Positions 8,092 through 17,098 of a stretch of DNA of 64,000 bases are shown here, piece by piece. Numbering within the stretch: the first letter of the stretch is position 1; the number at the start of each line of letters is the position of its first letter. A program made the position numbers and the translations under genes. The DNA is from an uncultured Oscillospiraceae bacterium. Its GTDB lineage: Bacteria > Bacillota > Clostridia > Oscillospirales > Oscillospiraceae. The stretch is taken from positions 62,001 to 126,000 of the forward strand of contig CANPWZ010000003.1 in NCBI GenBank assembly GCA_947585425.1, in the 5' to 3' direction. The notes below the pieces were generated by a model. It searched no databases, had not been told where the DNA came from, and saw nothing but the letters and a program-made list of their open reading frames with translations.

Positions 8092-10560
8092 TCAGTCCAG
8101 CGGGTCCACGTCGGCAAAGACGGTCACTCCGCGGTTCAGCTTGTCCGCCTGGGCCTGCCGCAGCAGATGGGCCACCAGAAGGCGGATGTCTTTCGTGTTT
8201 TTGGTATTCAGGATCAGCCGGTAGCGGTAGCGGTTGTTCACCTTGGCCACCGCCGCGGGGGCGGGCCCCAGAAGCTGCCAGGTCTGGCAGGAATATGGCT
8301 CCTGACGCAGCGCCCCGCTGAGGGCGTCCCGAAGCCGGAGGCAGGTCCGCAGCACCGCCGTCTCCTCCACGCCGGAGGCGGACAGCACGAACAGGTCGCT
8401 GAAGGGCGGCAGGCACCGGGCCCTGCGGATACCGATCTCCTGCTCATAAAAGCTGTCATAGTCCTGTCTGGCGGCGCAGCGGATGACCTCGTTGTCCGGG
8501 GTGTAGGTCTGGATGACCGCCCGGCCCTCCTTGCCGCCCCGGCCCGCTCTCCCCACCACCTGGGTGAGGAGGGAAAAGGTGCGCTCCCCCGCGTGGATGT
8601 CCCCGCTGTACAGGGACTGGTCGGCGCTTACCGCCCCCACCAGGGTGACGTTCTCAAAGTCCAGCCCCTTGGCCACCATCTGTGTCCCCAGCAGGATGGG
8701 CACCCGGCGGCGGCGAAACTCCTCCAGAATGGCCTCATGGCTGTGGGTGGCGGACACCGAGTCGGCGTCCATGCGGAGGCTCTCAGAGCCGGGGAACAGG
8801 TCCCGCAGCTCCTCCTGGAGCTTCTGGGTGCCTGTCCCCACAAAGTTCAGGATGCCGCCGCAGGAGGGACACTCCTCCGGCAGAGGCTCCGAGTGGCCGC
8901 AGTAGTGGCACATGAGCCGCCGGTTGGCGGAGTGATAGGTCAGGCTCACCGAACAGCGGGGACAGGTGGGGGTCTCCCCGCACTCGCCGCAGGTGACCAT
9001 CCGATGGGCTCCCCGGCGGTTGAGGAACAGGATGGCCTGTTCACCTCGGTCCATGGTCTCTCCCAGCTCTTTTGCCAGCAGGCCGCTGACACTGTTCCCG
9101 TTGCCCTGGCGGAGCTCCTCCTTCATGTCCACGATTTCCACCCGGGGCAAGGCCCTCTCGTTGAACCGATGATCCAACTGGAACAAGTGGTAATCGCCCT
9201 TCTTCGCGTGGTACATGGTCTCCACGGAGGGGGTGGCGGAGCCCAGCACCAGCAGGGCGTTCTCCTTGAAGCAGCGGTATTTGGCCACCTCCCGGGCGTG
9301 ATAGCGGGGGGTCTGCTCCGATTTATAGGTGGGCTCCTGCTCCTCATCGATGACGATGACCCCCAGATCGGGCAGGGGCGCGAACACGGCGGAACGGGTG
9401 CCCACCACCACCCGGGCCTCTCCCCGTTTGGAACGCTTCCACTCGTCGTACCGCTCGCCTGCGGAGAGGGAGCTGTGGAGGATGGCAACCTCCCGGCCAA
9501 AATGGGAGGTGAAGATCCGCATGAGCTGGGGAGTCAGGGCGATCTCCGGCACCAGCACCAGGGCGGTCTTTCCCTGGTCCAGCAGGGTGTGGATCAATTG
9601 AAGATAGACCTGGGTCTTGCCGCTGCCGGTGACGCCGTAGAGCAGCGCCGCGGCGGGCCTGCCGCCCTCCGCCAGCGCCAGCAGGCCCCGGCATGCCGCC
9701 TCCTGCTGCTCATTGAGGACGATGGGGGCCGCCTGGGGCAGCTCGGGCAGATCGGGCCGGCGGTAGACCTCCCGCTTGGAGAGGGTCAGTATCCCCCGCT
9801 TTTCCAGCGCCCGGAGGGTAGTCATGGACGCGCCGGTGAAGTAGCACAGCTCTTTGGCGGACACCTCGCCGATGGCGCACAGGGCCTCGGCCGCGGCGTA
9901 TTGCAGGGGCGCCCTGCCCCGCTTCGGCGCCACCAGCGCCATGGCGTCGGCCGGCGGCATGGCCAGGGCGGCGATCAGCTCCGACTTGTCCCCCACGTTT
10001 CGGGCGGTCTGGGTCTCTTTGACAATGATCCCCTTCTCAGCCAGCGCCCTGATGGCGGGGGTGGGATCGGCGGTGCCAAAGGCCATCCGTATCCTGCCCA
10101 GCTCCGCCGCCCCGCCGTTGGCAAAGAGCAGCTCCACCAGCCGGTTGGCGTTGGAGGAGCGGCCCGCCGCCTCATAGGCGGCCTCCCGGTCCACGCCGGG
10201 GGCGATCCTCCAGCAGTCCATCAGGGAGAACCACAGCCCCGCCGGCAGCATGATCCGCAGCGCGTCGTACACGGTACAGAAATATCGCTCCCGCATCCAC
10301 AGGGCCAGCCGGAGGGAGCGCTCGTCCAGCACCGGCTGCTCGTCCAGCAGGGCCTGGATGGATTTCAGCTTTGCAGTGTCCTCCCGCTCCCCCAGGGAGA
10401 GGACCACCCCGTCCGTCCCCCGGTTGCCCGCGCCGAAGGGCACCGCCACCCGCATACCGGGCAGGACCAGGCCGTCCAGCTCCGAGGGGATGAGGTAGTC
10501 ATAGGGCCGGTCGATGGCGTAGGGAGCCGCCGACACCACGATCTTCGCGATATTGGCCAT
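8092..10560 (-). CDS. priA: primosomal replication-restart helicase PriA
   Basis: Superfamily 2 helicase that reloads the replisome at collapsed forks; about 822 residues. The N-terminal 3'-end-binding region contains the typical DYLIP and PFG segments. It has Walker A (GVTGSGKT), a DEEQE box, and a zinc-binding insert with four CxxC pairs (CGEC, CPRC, CHYC, CPSC). The helicase C-terminal lobe has GTQMVAKGLDF. The ATG at 10560 is preferred over a GTG nine bases upstream, which overlaps the GGGAGGTGGGG ribosome site. It lies between rpoZ and def; coaBC, often found between rpoZ and priA, is not present here. Confidence 0.95.
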   Translation of the reverse strand: MANIAKIVVSAAPYAIDRPYDYLIPSELDGLVLPGMRVAVPFGAGNRGTDGVVLSLGEREDTAKLKSIQALLDEQPVLDERSLRLALWMRERYFCTVYDALRIMLPAGLWFSLMDCWRIAPGVDREAAYEAAGRSSNANRLVELLFANGGAAELGRIRMAFGTADPTPAIRALAEKGIIVKETQTARNVGDKSELIAALAMPPADAMALVAPKRGRAPLQYAAAEALCAIGEVSAKELCYFTGASMTTLRALEKRGILTLSKREVYRRPDLPELPQAAPIVLNEQQEAACRGLLALAEGGRPAAALLYGVTGSGKTQVYLQLIHTLLDQGKTALVLVPEIALTPQLMRIFTSHFGREVAILHSSLSAGERYDEWKRSKRGEARVVVGTRSAVFAPLPDLGVIVIDEEQEPTYKSEQTPRYHAREVAKYRCFKENALLVLGSATPSVETMYHAKKGDYHLFQLDHRFNERALPRVEIVDMKEELRQGNGNSVSGLLAKELGETMDRGEQAILFLNRRGAHRMVTCGECGETPTCPRCSVSLTYHSANRRLMCHYCGHSEPLPEECPSCGGILNFVGTGTQKLQEELRDLFPGSESLRMDADSVSATHSHEAILEEFRRRRVPILLGTQMVAKGLDFENVTLVGAVSADQSLYSGDIHAGERTFSLLTQVVGRAGRGGKEGRAVIQTYTPDNEVIRCAARQDYDSFYEQEIGIRRARCLPPFSDLFVLSASGVEETAVLRTCLRLRDALSGALRQEPYSCQTWQLLGPAPAAVAKVNNRYRYRLILNTKNTKDIRLLVAHLLRQAQADKLNRGVTVFADVDPLD

Positions 10561-10592
10561 GCTCCCCACCTCCCTGACGAAAAACGGCCAAA

Positions 10593-10619
10593 GGGCAAGC
10601 AGGTCATCCCTGCTTGCCC
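10593..10619 (-). terminator. hairpin between rpoZ and priA, weak terminator
   Basis: Perfect 11-bp arms (10593-10603 and 10609-10619) with a five-base loop, followed on the minus strand by TTTGG and later TTTTT. It may act as an intrinsic terminator or attenuator, dividing the long operon into cdaA-to-rpoZ and priA-to-rsgA parts. No clear promoter was found between it and priA, so readthrough is assumed. Confidence 0.55.
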
Positions 10620-10631
10620 CGTCTCGGATGA

Positions 10632-10859
10632 TTACTCCCCAGTCTCCTCCGGCTGCTCGCCCTGTTCGGCAGACTCGATGGTCAGCGCGCCGCTGGCCAC
10701 CTCGTTGATGGCCATGGACACCGCCTTCTCCTGGAGGGGCTCCCCCTCCTTCTCCGCCTCGCTGGACAGCTTTCTGGCCCGGTTGGCCACCATGTTCACC
10801 AGCATATAGCGGCTGGGGACCTTGTCAAGCAGGTCCCGAATGGCAGGATACAGTAACAT
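10632..10859 (-). CDS. rpoZ: RNA polymerase omega subunit
   Basis: Small polymerase subunit that helps fold and hold beta-prime. The conserved segment PSRYMLVNMVANRARKL matches the family's ...SRY.LV...A.RAR pattern, followed by KAVSMAINEVASG. The tail is acidic (Glu/Gln-rich). Two ATGs six bases apart are possible; the inner one at 10859 has AGGAGG at the better eight-base spacing, giving 75 residues. It is next to gmk, as in most Firmicutes. Confidence 0.92.
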   Translation of the reverse strand: MLLYPAIRDLLDKVPSRYMLVNMVANRARKLSSEAEKEGEPLQEKAVSMAINEVASGALTIESAEQGEQPEETGE

Positions 10860-10893
10860 TTTCATTTCCTCCTATTGATGCGCTGACGCAAAA

Positions 10894-11523
10894 TCAGTTG
10901 GTTTTTGGATCGATAAAACCGGCGGCCAGATGAAGGCGCTTATGGGTCCGGCACCCCTCCGCCTCCAGGATGGACTGGATCTGACGGGCGGCGGACACCA
11001 CCGTGTCGTTCACCACCAGATAATCGTACCGGGGGCACTCCCGGCACTCCTCCCGGGCCTTTTCCAGCCGCAGGGCGATGACGTCCTCCCCATCGGTGTT
11101 GCGGCCACGGAGCCGGCGGGACAGCTCCTCGATGGAGGGCGGGATCAGGAAGATGAGCACCGCCTCCGGGCACTTTTCCTTTACGTGGGCGGCCCCCTGG
11201 ACCTCGATATCCAGCAGCACGTCCACCCCCCGGTCCAGCTGCTCCCGGATGACCTTGAGGGAGGTGCCGTAGTAGTTGCCCACATACTCGGCGTACTCCA
11301 GCAGTTCCCCGTCCCGGATCATCCGCTCAAATTCCCGGCGGGAGACGAAGTTGTAGTTGACGCCGTCCTGCTCCCCCGTCCGGGGAGCCCGGGTGGTAAA
11401 GGACACCGAGAAGTGGATGTCCGGCCGGACGCTCAAAAGCTCGGCGATCACCGTGCTCTTGCCCACCCCGGAAGGGCCGGACAGCACGATCAGCTCCCCC
11501 CGTCTGTTCTTAAGTTCACTCAT
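10894..11523 (-). CDS. gmk: guanylate kinase
   Basis: Phosphorylates GMP to GDP; 209 residues with P-loop GPSGVGKST and GMP-binding segments including [17 protein letters not shown] and the [13 protein letters not shown] stretch. The innermost of two close ATGs (11523) has the best spacing to GGAGG. The start overlaps the end of remA by eight bases. The remA-gmk-rpoZ order is a Firmicutes hallmark. Confidence 0.95.
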   Translation of the reverse strand: MSELKNRRGELIVLSGPSGVGKSTVIAELLSVRPDIHFSVSFTTRAPRTGEQDGVNYNFVSRREFERMIRDGELLEYAEYVGNYYGTSLKVIREQLDRGVDVLLDIEVQGAAHVKEKCPEAVLIFLIPPSIEELSRRLRGRNTDGEDVIALRLEKAREECRECPRYDYLVVNDTVVSAARQIQSILEAEGCRTHKRLHLAAGFIDPKTN

Positions 11524-11776
11524 GGGCATCTTCCTCCGTATCGCCGCCGTCAAACCGGGCGGACAGCTGCTCGCAGGTCAGGGACGACCAGATCACATGG
11601 CCGCTGTCCGTCACCAGCACGGCCCGGGTCTTGCGGCCGAAGCTGGCGTCGATGAGCACGCCCCGCTCCCTGGCCTCCTGCCCCAGCCGCTTCACCGGGG
11701 CGGAGTCCGGGCTGACCACGGCCACCACCCGTCGGGGATTGACCAGGTTGCCGAACCCGATGTTCACCAGTTTCAT
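11516..11776 (-). CDS. remA: RemA/DUF370 family DNA-binding regulator
   Basis: An 86-residue protein starting [10 protein letters not shown] and containing [10 protein letters not shown] and [15 protein letters not shown], diagnostic for RemA. In Bacillus RemA forms a DNA-wrapping ring and activates biofilm matrix and osmoprotection genes. A GGGAGGA site precedes the ATG at 11776. It overlaps gmk by eight bases. The role in this organism may differ, since the family is conserved in many clostridia. Confidence 0.92.
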   Translation of the reverse strand: MKLVNIGFGNLVNPRRVVAVVSPDSAPVKRLGQEARERGVLIDASFGRKTRAVLVTDSGHVIWSSLTCEQLSARFDGGDTEEDAHE

Positions 11777-11791
11777 CAAAAGTCCTCCCGG

Positions 11792-12703
11792 TCATTCCAG
11801 GTTCTGGATCTGCTCTCGTATCTTCTCGATCTCCGCCTTGATGTCCACCACCGTGCGGGTGATGTCCAGATCGGAGCATTTGGAGCCGATGGTGTTGGCC
11901 TCCCGGTTGAACTCCTGGATGAGGAAGTCCAGCTTGCGGCCCACGGCCCCGCCCTTGTCCAGCAGCTCCCGGAGCTGGGCGATGTGACTGCGGAGGCGCA
12001 CCGTCTCCTCGTCCACCGCCACCTTGTCGGCAAAAATGGCCGCCTCGGTGAGGATGCGGGCGGGGTCGATCTGGGTGTTTTGCAGCACCTCGTTCATGCG
12101 GGCCTCCAGCTTGGCACGGTACTCGGACACCGTCTGGGGAGAGCGCTCCTCCACCCTGCCAACCAGCGTCTCGATGGCGGCCGCACGGTTCAGGATGTCC
12201 TCGGCCAGCCGGGCGCCCTCCCTCTCCCGCATGGCGTTGAAGTCGGCGATCGCCAGATCCAGGGCGGCCAGCAGCCGCTCCTTCATCTGCTCCGGGTCCT
12301 CCTCCTTCTTCTCCACGGTGAGCACGTCGGGGAAGCGGGCCAGATCGATGACAGAGCACTCTCCCTTGACCAGGATGCCGCCGCCGCTCTCCTTCAGCTG
12401 CTCCCAGGCGGCCTCGTGGACCTGTTTCATGGCAGCGGCATAACTTTTCGCCAGCGCCTCGTTGACGGTGACGGCCAGATCGTCCCCGCCGGCGCGGGCG
12501 ATGGTGACGAACACGTCCACCTTGCCCCGGCTGATGCCCGCCTGGACCCTGGATTTCATAGCGTCCTCAGCAAAGATGTAGCTCCGGGGCATTTTGACGG
12601 CGCAGTCCAGGTAGCGGTTGTTCACCGAGCGCAGCTCTACGGTGACGGTCATGTCCTCGTAGGCCTGATCTCCGCGGCCATAGCCGGTCATACTTCTAAC
12701 CAT
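11792..12703 (-). CDS. YicC/YloC family endoribonuclease
   Basis: 303 residues starting MVRSMTGYGRG, the family signature, with the N-terminal YicC_N domain and a C-terminal DUF1732 domain ending in EIEKIREQIQNLE. Members cleave RNA, and E. coli YicC is linked to small-RNA turnover. It stands directly before remA, the standard yloC-remA-gmk-rpoZ arrangement, separated by 15 bases. Confidence 0.92.
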   Translation of the reverse strand: MVRSMTGYGRGDQAYEDMTVTVELRSVNNRYLDCAVKMPRSYIFAEDAMKSRVQAGISRGKVDVFVTIARAGGDDLAVTVNEALAKSYAAAMKQVHEAAWEQLKESGGGILVKGECSVIDLARFPDVLTVEKKEEDPEQMKERLLAALDLAIADFNAMREREGARLAEDILNRAAAIETLVGRVEERSPQTVSEYRAKLEARMNEVLQNTQIDPARILTEAAIFADKVAVDEETVRLRSHIAQLRELLDKGGAVGRKLDFLIQEFNREANTIGSKCSDLDITRTVVDIKAEIEKIREQIQNLE

Positions 12704-12733
12704 TTGAGTTCCCTCTCATTCATCAGGGTCGAT

Positions 12734-13258
12734 TCAGCGCAGATTTTTATCCACCCGCGCGATATACAGGGCGATGAGCTCGCTGAAGCCGAAGTCATAG
12801 AGCAGAAAAACGATGTTGCCGACGAGATATACGATCCACCAGCCCCTTGACATGAACTCCGGCAGTGAGGCCAGCAGGGCGGCCCCCATGGTCAGCCACA
12901 GCACCGTCAGAGCGGCGTTGAAAAACACCAGCTTGACGGCATATTCCAGGGGCTTGGGCCACCGGCGGGCCTCCACGATGGACTTCACCATGGGATAGAG
13001 GCCGAACAGCACGGCGAACATCAGGGCGCAGAGCTTATCGGGCACCAGCAGAAAGGCCAGGATGGACACGGCGGTCCAGCAGAGGAATCCCGCACGGAGG
13101 CTGACGGAGATTACCGCCCCCGCCATGAGCACCCCCGCCGCCGCTACGATGCCGATGTTCCCTCTCGGCGCGATGGAGCCCAGATACACCAGCACCAGCG
13201 CCAAAGCCGCCAGAATGGCCGGATAGGCCACCTTGGCCGCGGAGCTTTTCCGTCTCAT
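12734..13258 (-). CDS. conserved membrane protein, five or so helices
   Basis: 174 residues with hydrophobic segments at about 10-30, 35-55, 58-90, 105-130 and 140-160, and a basic N-terminus (MRRKSSAAK). No catalytic motif is recognised. It is packed one base from the J-domain gene upstream and 30 bases from yicC downstream, so it belongs to the same transcript. The function is unknown; a small integral membrane protein of the cell-envelope cluster is all that can be said. Confidence 0.75.
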   Translation of the reverse strand: MRRKSSAAKVAYPAILAALALVLVYLGSIAPRGNIGIVAAAGVLMAGAVISVSLRAGFLCWTAVSILAFLLVPDKLCALMFAVLFGLYPMVKSIVEARRWPKPLEYAVKLVFFNAALTVLWLTMGAALLASLPEFMSRGWWIVYLVGNIVFLLYDFGFSELIALYIARVDKNLR

Positions 13259-13259
13259 A

Positions 13260-13877
13260 TCACCGGCAGCTCCCGCAGAGGCAGTTCATGCACATCATGG
13301 TGGTGCAGCAGTCCAGGCTGTCGCACTGGGCCCCCGTCATGCCGGCGGGCTGATAGGAGTAGCCCCCCTGCTGCATCATGGCCAGCGCCTGGCGGTACTC
13401 CATGTTCCCCGGCTCCATCTGCACGGCGATTTGGAAATTCTGCCGCGCCTCGTCCAGCCAGCCCCGGCGGTAGGCGATGCTCCCCATCAGGAAGTACCAC
13501 TCCCCCGACTTGCCGCCGGCCCCCTGAAGAGTCTGCTCCGCGCCGTCCAGGTCGCCGGCGTTGATCTGCTGGCGGGCCTGGGCGTAGGCAGAGTCGGTGG
13601 ACTGCTGGTAGGAGCCGCTCCCATATCCCTGCTGATAGGCGGAACTGCCATACCCGCCGGAGTAGCCGGAGGAGTATCCGCCCGAGCCGCTCCGCCCCTT
13701 GGTGATGGCGTCGTAGGCCTCGTTGATCTCCTTCATCTTCTCCTCGGCCAGGTCGGCCAGGGGGTTGTTCTGATAGTTGTCGGGATGGTACTTCCGGGCC
13801 AGCTCCCGGTAGGCCTTTTTGACCTCCTCGTCGCTGGCGCCCTGGCTGACGCCCAGCACCTCATAGGGATCGCGCAT
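13260..13877 (-). CDS. J-domain protein with low-complexity linker and Cys-rich tail
   Basis: A DnaJ domain covers about residues 3-62 with HPD at 31-33, so it should stimulate DnaK-type chaperones. A Gly/Ser/Tyr-rich linker (about 63-100) follows, then a helical repeat region (about 105-170) resembling TPR-type segments. The last 20 residues carry seven cysteines (CC, C..C.C..C spacing), possibly a metal or redox site. It lacks the zinc-finger and substrate domains of true DnaJ. It overlaps the upstream gene by 17 bases, an arrangement that suggests the two proteins work together. Confidence 0.85.
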   Translation of the reverse strand: MRDPYEVLGVSQGASDEEVKKAYRELARKYHPDNYQNNPLADLAEEKMKEINEAYDAITKGRSGSGGYSSGYSGGYGSSAYQQGYGSGSYQQSTDSAYAQARQQINAGDLDGAEQTLQGAGGKSGEWYFLMGSIAYRRGWLDEARQNFQIAVQMEPGNMEYRQALAMMQQGGYSYQPAGMTGAQCDSLDCCTTMMCMNCLCGSCR

Positions 13878-14751
13878 GGGGGTCCCTCCTTGTCTTTGTC
13901 TTTTGTAGTTCCCTCCACCGGCCCTCCAGCACGGCCTTCTGCACCGTGGGCAGGCCCAGGTAGATCACGTTTTCCACGATGGGAGCCCACTCCCCCAGGA
14001 GCATCAGATTGGCCGCCGAGGCCGCCAGACGCGCCGAATGGGTGACAGTGGTCTCAAAGTAGTCCCGCTGTTCCCGCACATCGGCCCCAAAGCGGGCGGT
14101 CAGGGGATTGTAGCGGCCCTTTTCCTCGTCCTCCTCCAGGTCGTCCCAGGCGTCCACCAGGTAGATCCACCGGCCCAGATGATAGAGCAGCTGCTCCATG
14201 GGCCGCCGGTTGGGATGGTCGTCCGGCAGGCTGTCCGCCGCGGCGGACAACAGCGCGGCGAACACGTCGGCCACCCGGTCCAGTTCGGGGGAACGGGCCT
14301 TTTCCATGGCGCCCAGGCGCTCCAGCTCCTCGCGGACACGGCGGTCAAAGGCTGGACGGGCGGCCACCGCTTTGCGGTAGGCCTTTCGGAACACCAGCCG
14401 CAGGAGGCGGGCGGGCAGGCCGGCAAAGAAGCCGTGGTCGGCCACATCGTCACACAGCTTGTGCCAGGTGAGGATCATACTCTCGTCGGCGGCCAGGTCC
14501 AGGGCGTCCCCTTTCACGCAGGGGCGGGGCTTGCGGATGGGGTGGGCGGGGCACCGCCTGCACTCCGTCTCACAGGGCCCGCCCGCCATCAACAGTATGG
14601 CGAGAAAGGTGAAATCGTATTGCAGGGTGAACCGGGACCAGAAGCCGCAGCGCCGCCCAAGGGCATGGCACAGGCCGCAGTAGGCGGACTGATAGGCCTC
14701 TCGCTGCTCCTCGCTCAGCCGGTCCAGGGCAGGGCGCACATAGCCGAACAT
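13861..14751 (-). CDS. DUF5685 family protein
   Basis: 296 residues starting [16 protein letters not shown]. The N-terminal part is rich in cysteine ([30 protein letters not shown]), suggesting a bound metal. The remainder is helical and contains [18 protein letters not shown], reminiscent of an all-alpha metal-binding or prenyl-transferase-like fold, which is a weak analogy. The ATG shares one base with the cdaR stop (TGATG) and has no ribosome site, so it probably depends on translational coupling. Its function is unknown. Confidence 0.8.
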   Translation of the reverse strand: MFGYVRPALDRLSEEQREAYQSAYCGLCHALGRRCGFWSRFTLQYDFTFLAILLMAGGPCETECRRCPAHPIRKPRPCVKGDALDLAADESMILTWHKLCDDVADHGFFAGLPARLLRLVFRKAYRKAVAARPAFDRRVREELERLGAMEKARSPELDRVADVFAALLSAAADSLPDDHPNRRPMEQLLYHLGRWIYLVDAWDDLEEDEEKGRYNPLTARFGADVREQRDYFETTVTHSARLAASAANLMLLGEWAPIVENVIYLGLPTVQKAVLEGRWRELQKTKTRRDPHARSL

Positions 14752-16055
14752 CAGCCCGCGGGCGTGGGGATGGCCATCCGCGACGCGTCTCCCTCCGTCA
14801 GGTTGAGGGCGATGCGGTAGTCCCCGCTGAGCACCCCCACCTCCGCGGCGGAGGGCGCGATATTCAGATAGACGTGGACGGTGGCGGTATACCCGCCGGC
14901 GGCGGGGGTCACGTCCTGGAGGTCGGCCACCGCCAACAGGCTGTCGTCGGTGATCTCGTCCAGCAGATCGGGCTTGCCGCGGACGGTGACGGAGATCTCC
15001 TGGGTGATGACTTCCGCCGTCCAGCCCTCCGGGACATTGATGCAATGGATGTTGCTGACCTTAAAGGCCCGCTCCTCCAGCTGCTTGTTGAAGCGGACCG
15101 TCACCGTCACCTCGGTGACGCCGGTGAGATTGTCCAGCTCGTCGGCCAGAGGCACGGGGAACGTCAAAGTCTCCCCGTCGCTGACGGCGGACAGATCGAT
15201 GGTGGCCAGATTGATGGATCCAGCCGCCTTGACCGCCTCCACAGCCTCGGTGTCTCCGGCCACGGTGATCGACTCGGTGGAGAGCGTCGCGGAGGCCTGA
15301 TCGGCGCCCACGCCGCCGCCGTCCACAAAGGTAACGGTCAGGGGGATCTCCGCGGTGGCCTGGATGGGGAAGGTGACGTTCACTGTCCGCACATCGCACG
15401 TCACGCTCAGATCGGTCAGCTCATTGCCGGCCCGGTCCAGCAGCCGGAAGGGGAATTCCCCGTTGACCGTCTCGGTGAGCCCTTCGTCATCCACGGTGAC
15501 CACCGCGCGGGCCACCTGGTTCACCTCGTCCAGGCGGCCGCTGACCACCACAGTCTTGGGGGAGAAGACAAAGTCCTCTTTGTCCCCCGCCAGATAGCCC
15601 TCGGCAACGCTGCCGGTGAACTCTCCCTCAACGGGCACTTCCTGGCTGCTGTACCGGGCCACCTCAACGGTGATCACGTTGCCATTGACGCCGCTGACCA
15701 CGGTAAACTGGTTCGTGGACACCCCGGCGGGCGGCACCACGGTATAGCTCACCGTGTGGGTCCCCTCCTCGGCAATGCCGGAGACATTGGCGGTCACCTT
15801 CACTGTCTGATTGGTCAGAGACGTCAGCACCGTGTTGGTGGCCTGTACCGTCACCGAGGCGGTATAGGGCCCGTTCACCAGCATCAGGCCGCGCTCTTCC
15901 AAAATCTCCTCCCCGGTAAAGGTGACGGGGACCCCGCGGATGGTGTTGCTGTGCGGCGTCTCGTCATTGGCGGCGACATAGAGCCACAGGCCGATGGCGA
16001 TGAGGATGGACAGCACGATGTACAGAAAACGGCTGTCAAGAATCTTCTTTCCCAT
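14751..16055 (-). CDS. cdaR: YbbR-domain protein CdaR, regulator of CdaA
   Basis: 434 residues: one N-terminal membrane helix (about 10-27), then extracytoplasmic YbbR repeats (roughly four, each of about 80-90 residues with alternating beta strands). CdaR partners and modulates the diadenylate cyclase CdaA. The ATG at 16055 has AGGGGAG at the right distance and overlaps the end of cdaA by 20 bases, strong evidence for a two-protein complex. Confidence 0.93.
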   Translation of the reverse strand: MGKKILDSRFLYIVLSILIAIGLWLYVAANDETPHSNTIRGVPVTFTGEEILEERGLMLVNGPYTASVTVQATNTVLTSLTNQTVKVTANVSGIAEEGTHTVSYTVVPPAGVSTNQFTVVSGVNGNVITVEVARYSSQEVPVEGEFTGSVAEGYLAGDKEDFVFSPKTVVVSGRLDEVNQVARAVVTVDDEGLTETVNGEFPFRLLDRAGNELTDLSVTCDVRTVNVTFPIQATAEIPLTVTFVDGGGVGADQASATLSTESITVAGDTEAVEAVKAAGSINLATIDLSAVSDGETLTFPVPLADELDNLTGVTEVTVTVRFNKQLEERAFKVSNIHCINVPEGWTAEVITQEISVTVRGKPDLLDEITDDSLLAVADLQDVTPAAGGYTATVHVYLNIAPSAAEVGVLSGDYRIALNLTEGDASRMAIPTPAG

Positions 16056-16926
16056 TTGCACTGTCTCCCCTAAAGCCCTTGAATACGCTGGTGAGTTTGG
16101 CGGCGGAGTTGACGATCTTTCCGCCCTCCTCCTCCGGGATCAGTTCCGCCCGGAGGAGTTCCTCCAGCTCGATGCGGTCCAGGCCCCGCTGGAGCGTCCC
16201 GTTGATGGCCAACGAGATGGAGCCCGTCTCCTCGGACACCACGGCCACCACCGCGTCGGAATTCTCGCTGGCGCCGATGGCCGCCCGGTGGCGCATCCCA
16301 AGATTGTGGTCCAGATTGACATTGCCCGACAGGGGGAGCATACAGCCCGCCCCCACGATCCGTCCCGCCCGGACGATGACCGCCCCGTCGTGGAGGGGGG
16401 CCTTGTTCCAGAACAGGTTTTTCAAAAGCTGAGCGGATACCGCCGCGTCCAGCGGGGTGCCGGTCTTGAGCATATCGTCCAGGATGGTCTTGCGCTCGAA
16501 TACCATCAGAGCGCCCACCTTTTCAGCGGACATATCCGCATAGGCGGCCGCCGTCTCGGTGATGGCCCGCTCCAGATCATCCCCGCCGCTCTCCGATACG
16601 AACAGCTCCTTGATCCGGCCGCTGCCCATCTGCTCCAGGAACCGGCGAAGCTCCGGCTGGAACAGGATGATCAGGGCGATGAAACCCAGCTCTACCGTGC
16701 GGTTGAGCACATAGCTCACCACACGCAGCCGCAGCAGATTGGCCAGCACCATGGCGGCGATGATGAGCACCACCGCCCGGACCACCTGCCCCGAGCGGCT
16801 CTTCCGGGCGAAACGGAACAGATGATAGACGCCAAAGGCGATCAGCGCCATGTCCAATACGTCAAAGGGTCCAATGAGTTTGAGATATTCCGGCAGCTGC
16901 CGCAAAAATTGCAGGATGGCCTCCAT
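16036..16926 (-). CDS. cdaA: diadenylate cyclase CdaA
   Basis: Makes cyclic di-AMP from two ATP. Three membrane helices (about 21-38, 48-66, 75-90) precede the DAC domain. Asp180-Gly181-Ala182 (DGA) and Arg212-His213-Arg214 (RHR), the two catalytic motifs, are intact. 296 residues is the usual length. It is the first gene of the long operon, with its own promoter at 17001-17030. In most Firmicutes cdaA-cdaR is followed by glmM; here DUF5685 and a J-domain gene follow instead. Confidence 0.96.
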   Translation of the reverse strand: MEAILQFLRQLPEYLKLIGPFDVLDMALIAFGVYHLFRFARKSRSGQVVRAVVLIIAAMVLANLLRLRVVSYVLNRTVELGFIALIILFQPELRRFLEQMGSGRIKELFVSESGGDDLERAITETAAAYADMSAEKVGALMVFERKTILDDMLKTGTPLDAAVSAQLLKNLFWNKAPLHDGAVIVRAGRIVGAGCMLPLSGNVNLDHNLGMRHRAAIGASENSDAVVAVVSEETGSISLAINGTLQRGLDRIELEELLRAELIPEEEGGKIVNSAAKLTSVFKGFRGDSANGKEDS

Positions 16927-17000
16927 TTCTCTCCCCTCTTTCCCCGAAAAATCGACTGAGACAGCCTGTCCGCAGACAGGTTCGCAAAATCATTCAGGGT

Positions 17001-17030
17001 ATTATACCACATATGGGCCGCGGATGGCAA
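17001..17030 (-). promoter_or_regulatory. sigma-A promoter of the cdaA operon
   Basis: TTGCCA (17025-17030), an 18-base spacer and a perfect TATAAT (17001-17006) on the minus strand, about 75 bases before the cdaA start codon. It lies just after the terminator of the cysteine desulfurase gene and could drive up to 17 downstream genes. Confidence 0.7.
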
Positions 17031-17073
17031 GGGAAACCGCGAAATTTCAGGGGCAAATTCCTAAAAGAAACGC

Positions 17074-17098
17074 AAAAAGGCGCGGCCTTCACCGCGCC
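17074..17098 (-). terminator. intrinsic terminator of the cysteine desulfurase gene
   Basis: Seven-bp GC stem (17079-17085 with 17092-17098) followed on the minus strand by TTTTT. The stop codon of the desulfurase gene lies inside the loop. Confidence 0.8.

Noticed and set aside
7834-10809. Very long open frame on the plus strand opposite priA and def
   Set aside because: It is an antisense shadow in GC-rich coding DNA: the minus strand carries complete, recognisable priA, def and rpoZ genes, and the plus-strand translation is low-complexity (Gly/Gln/His-rich) with no family features.
15061-15399. Alternative minus-strand frame inside cdaR
   Set aside because: It lies wholly inside a well-supported YbbR-repeat protein and has shadow-type composition.
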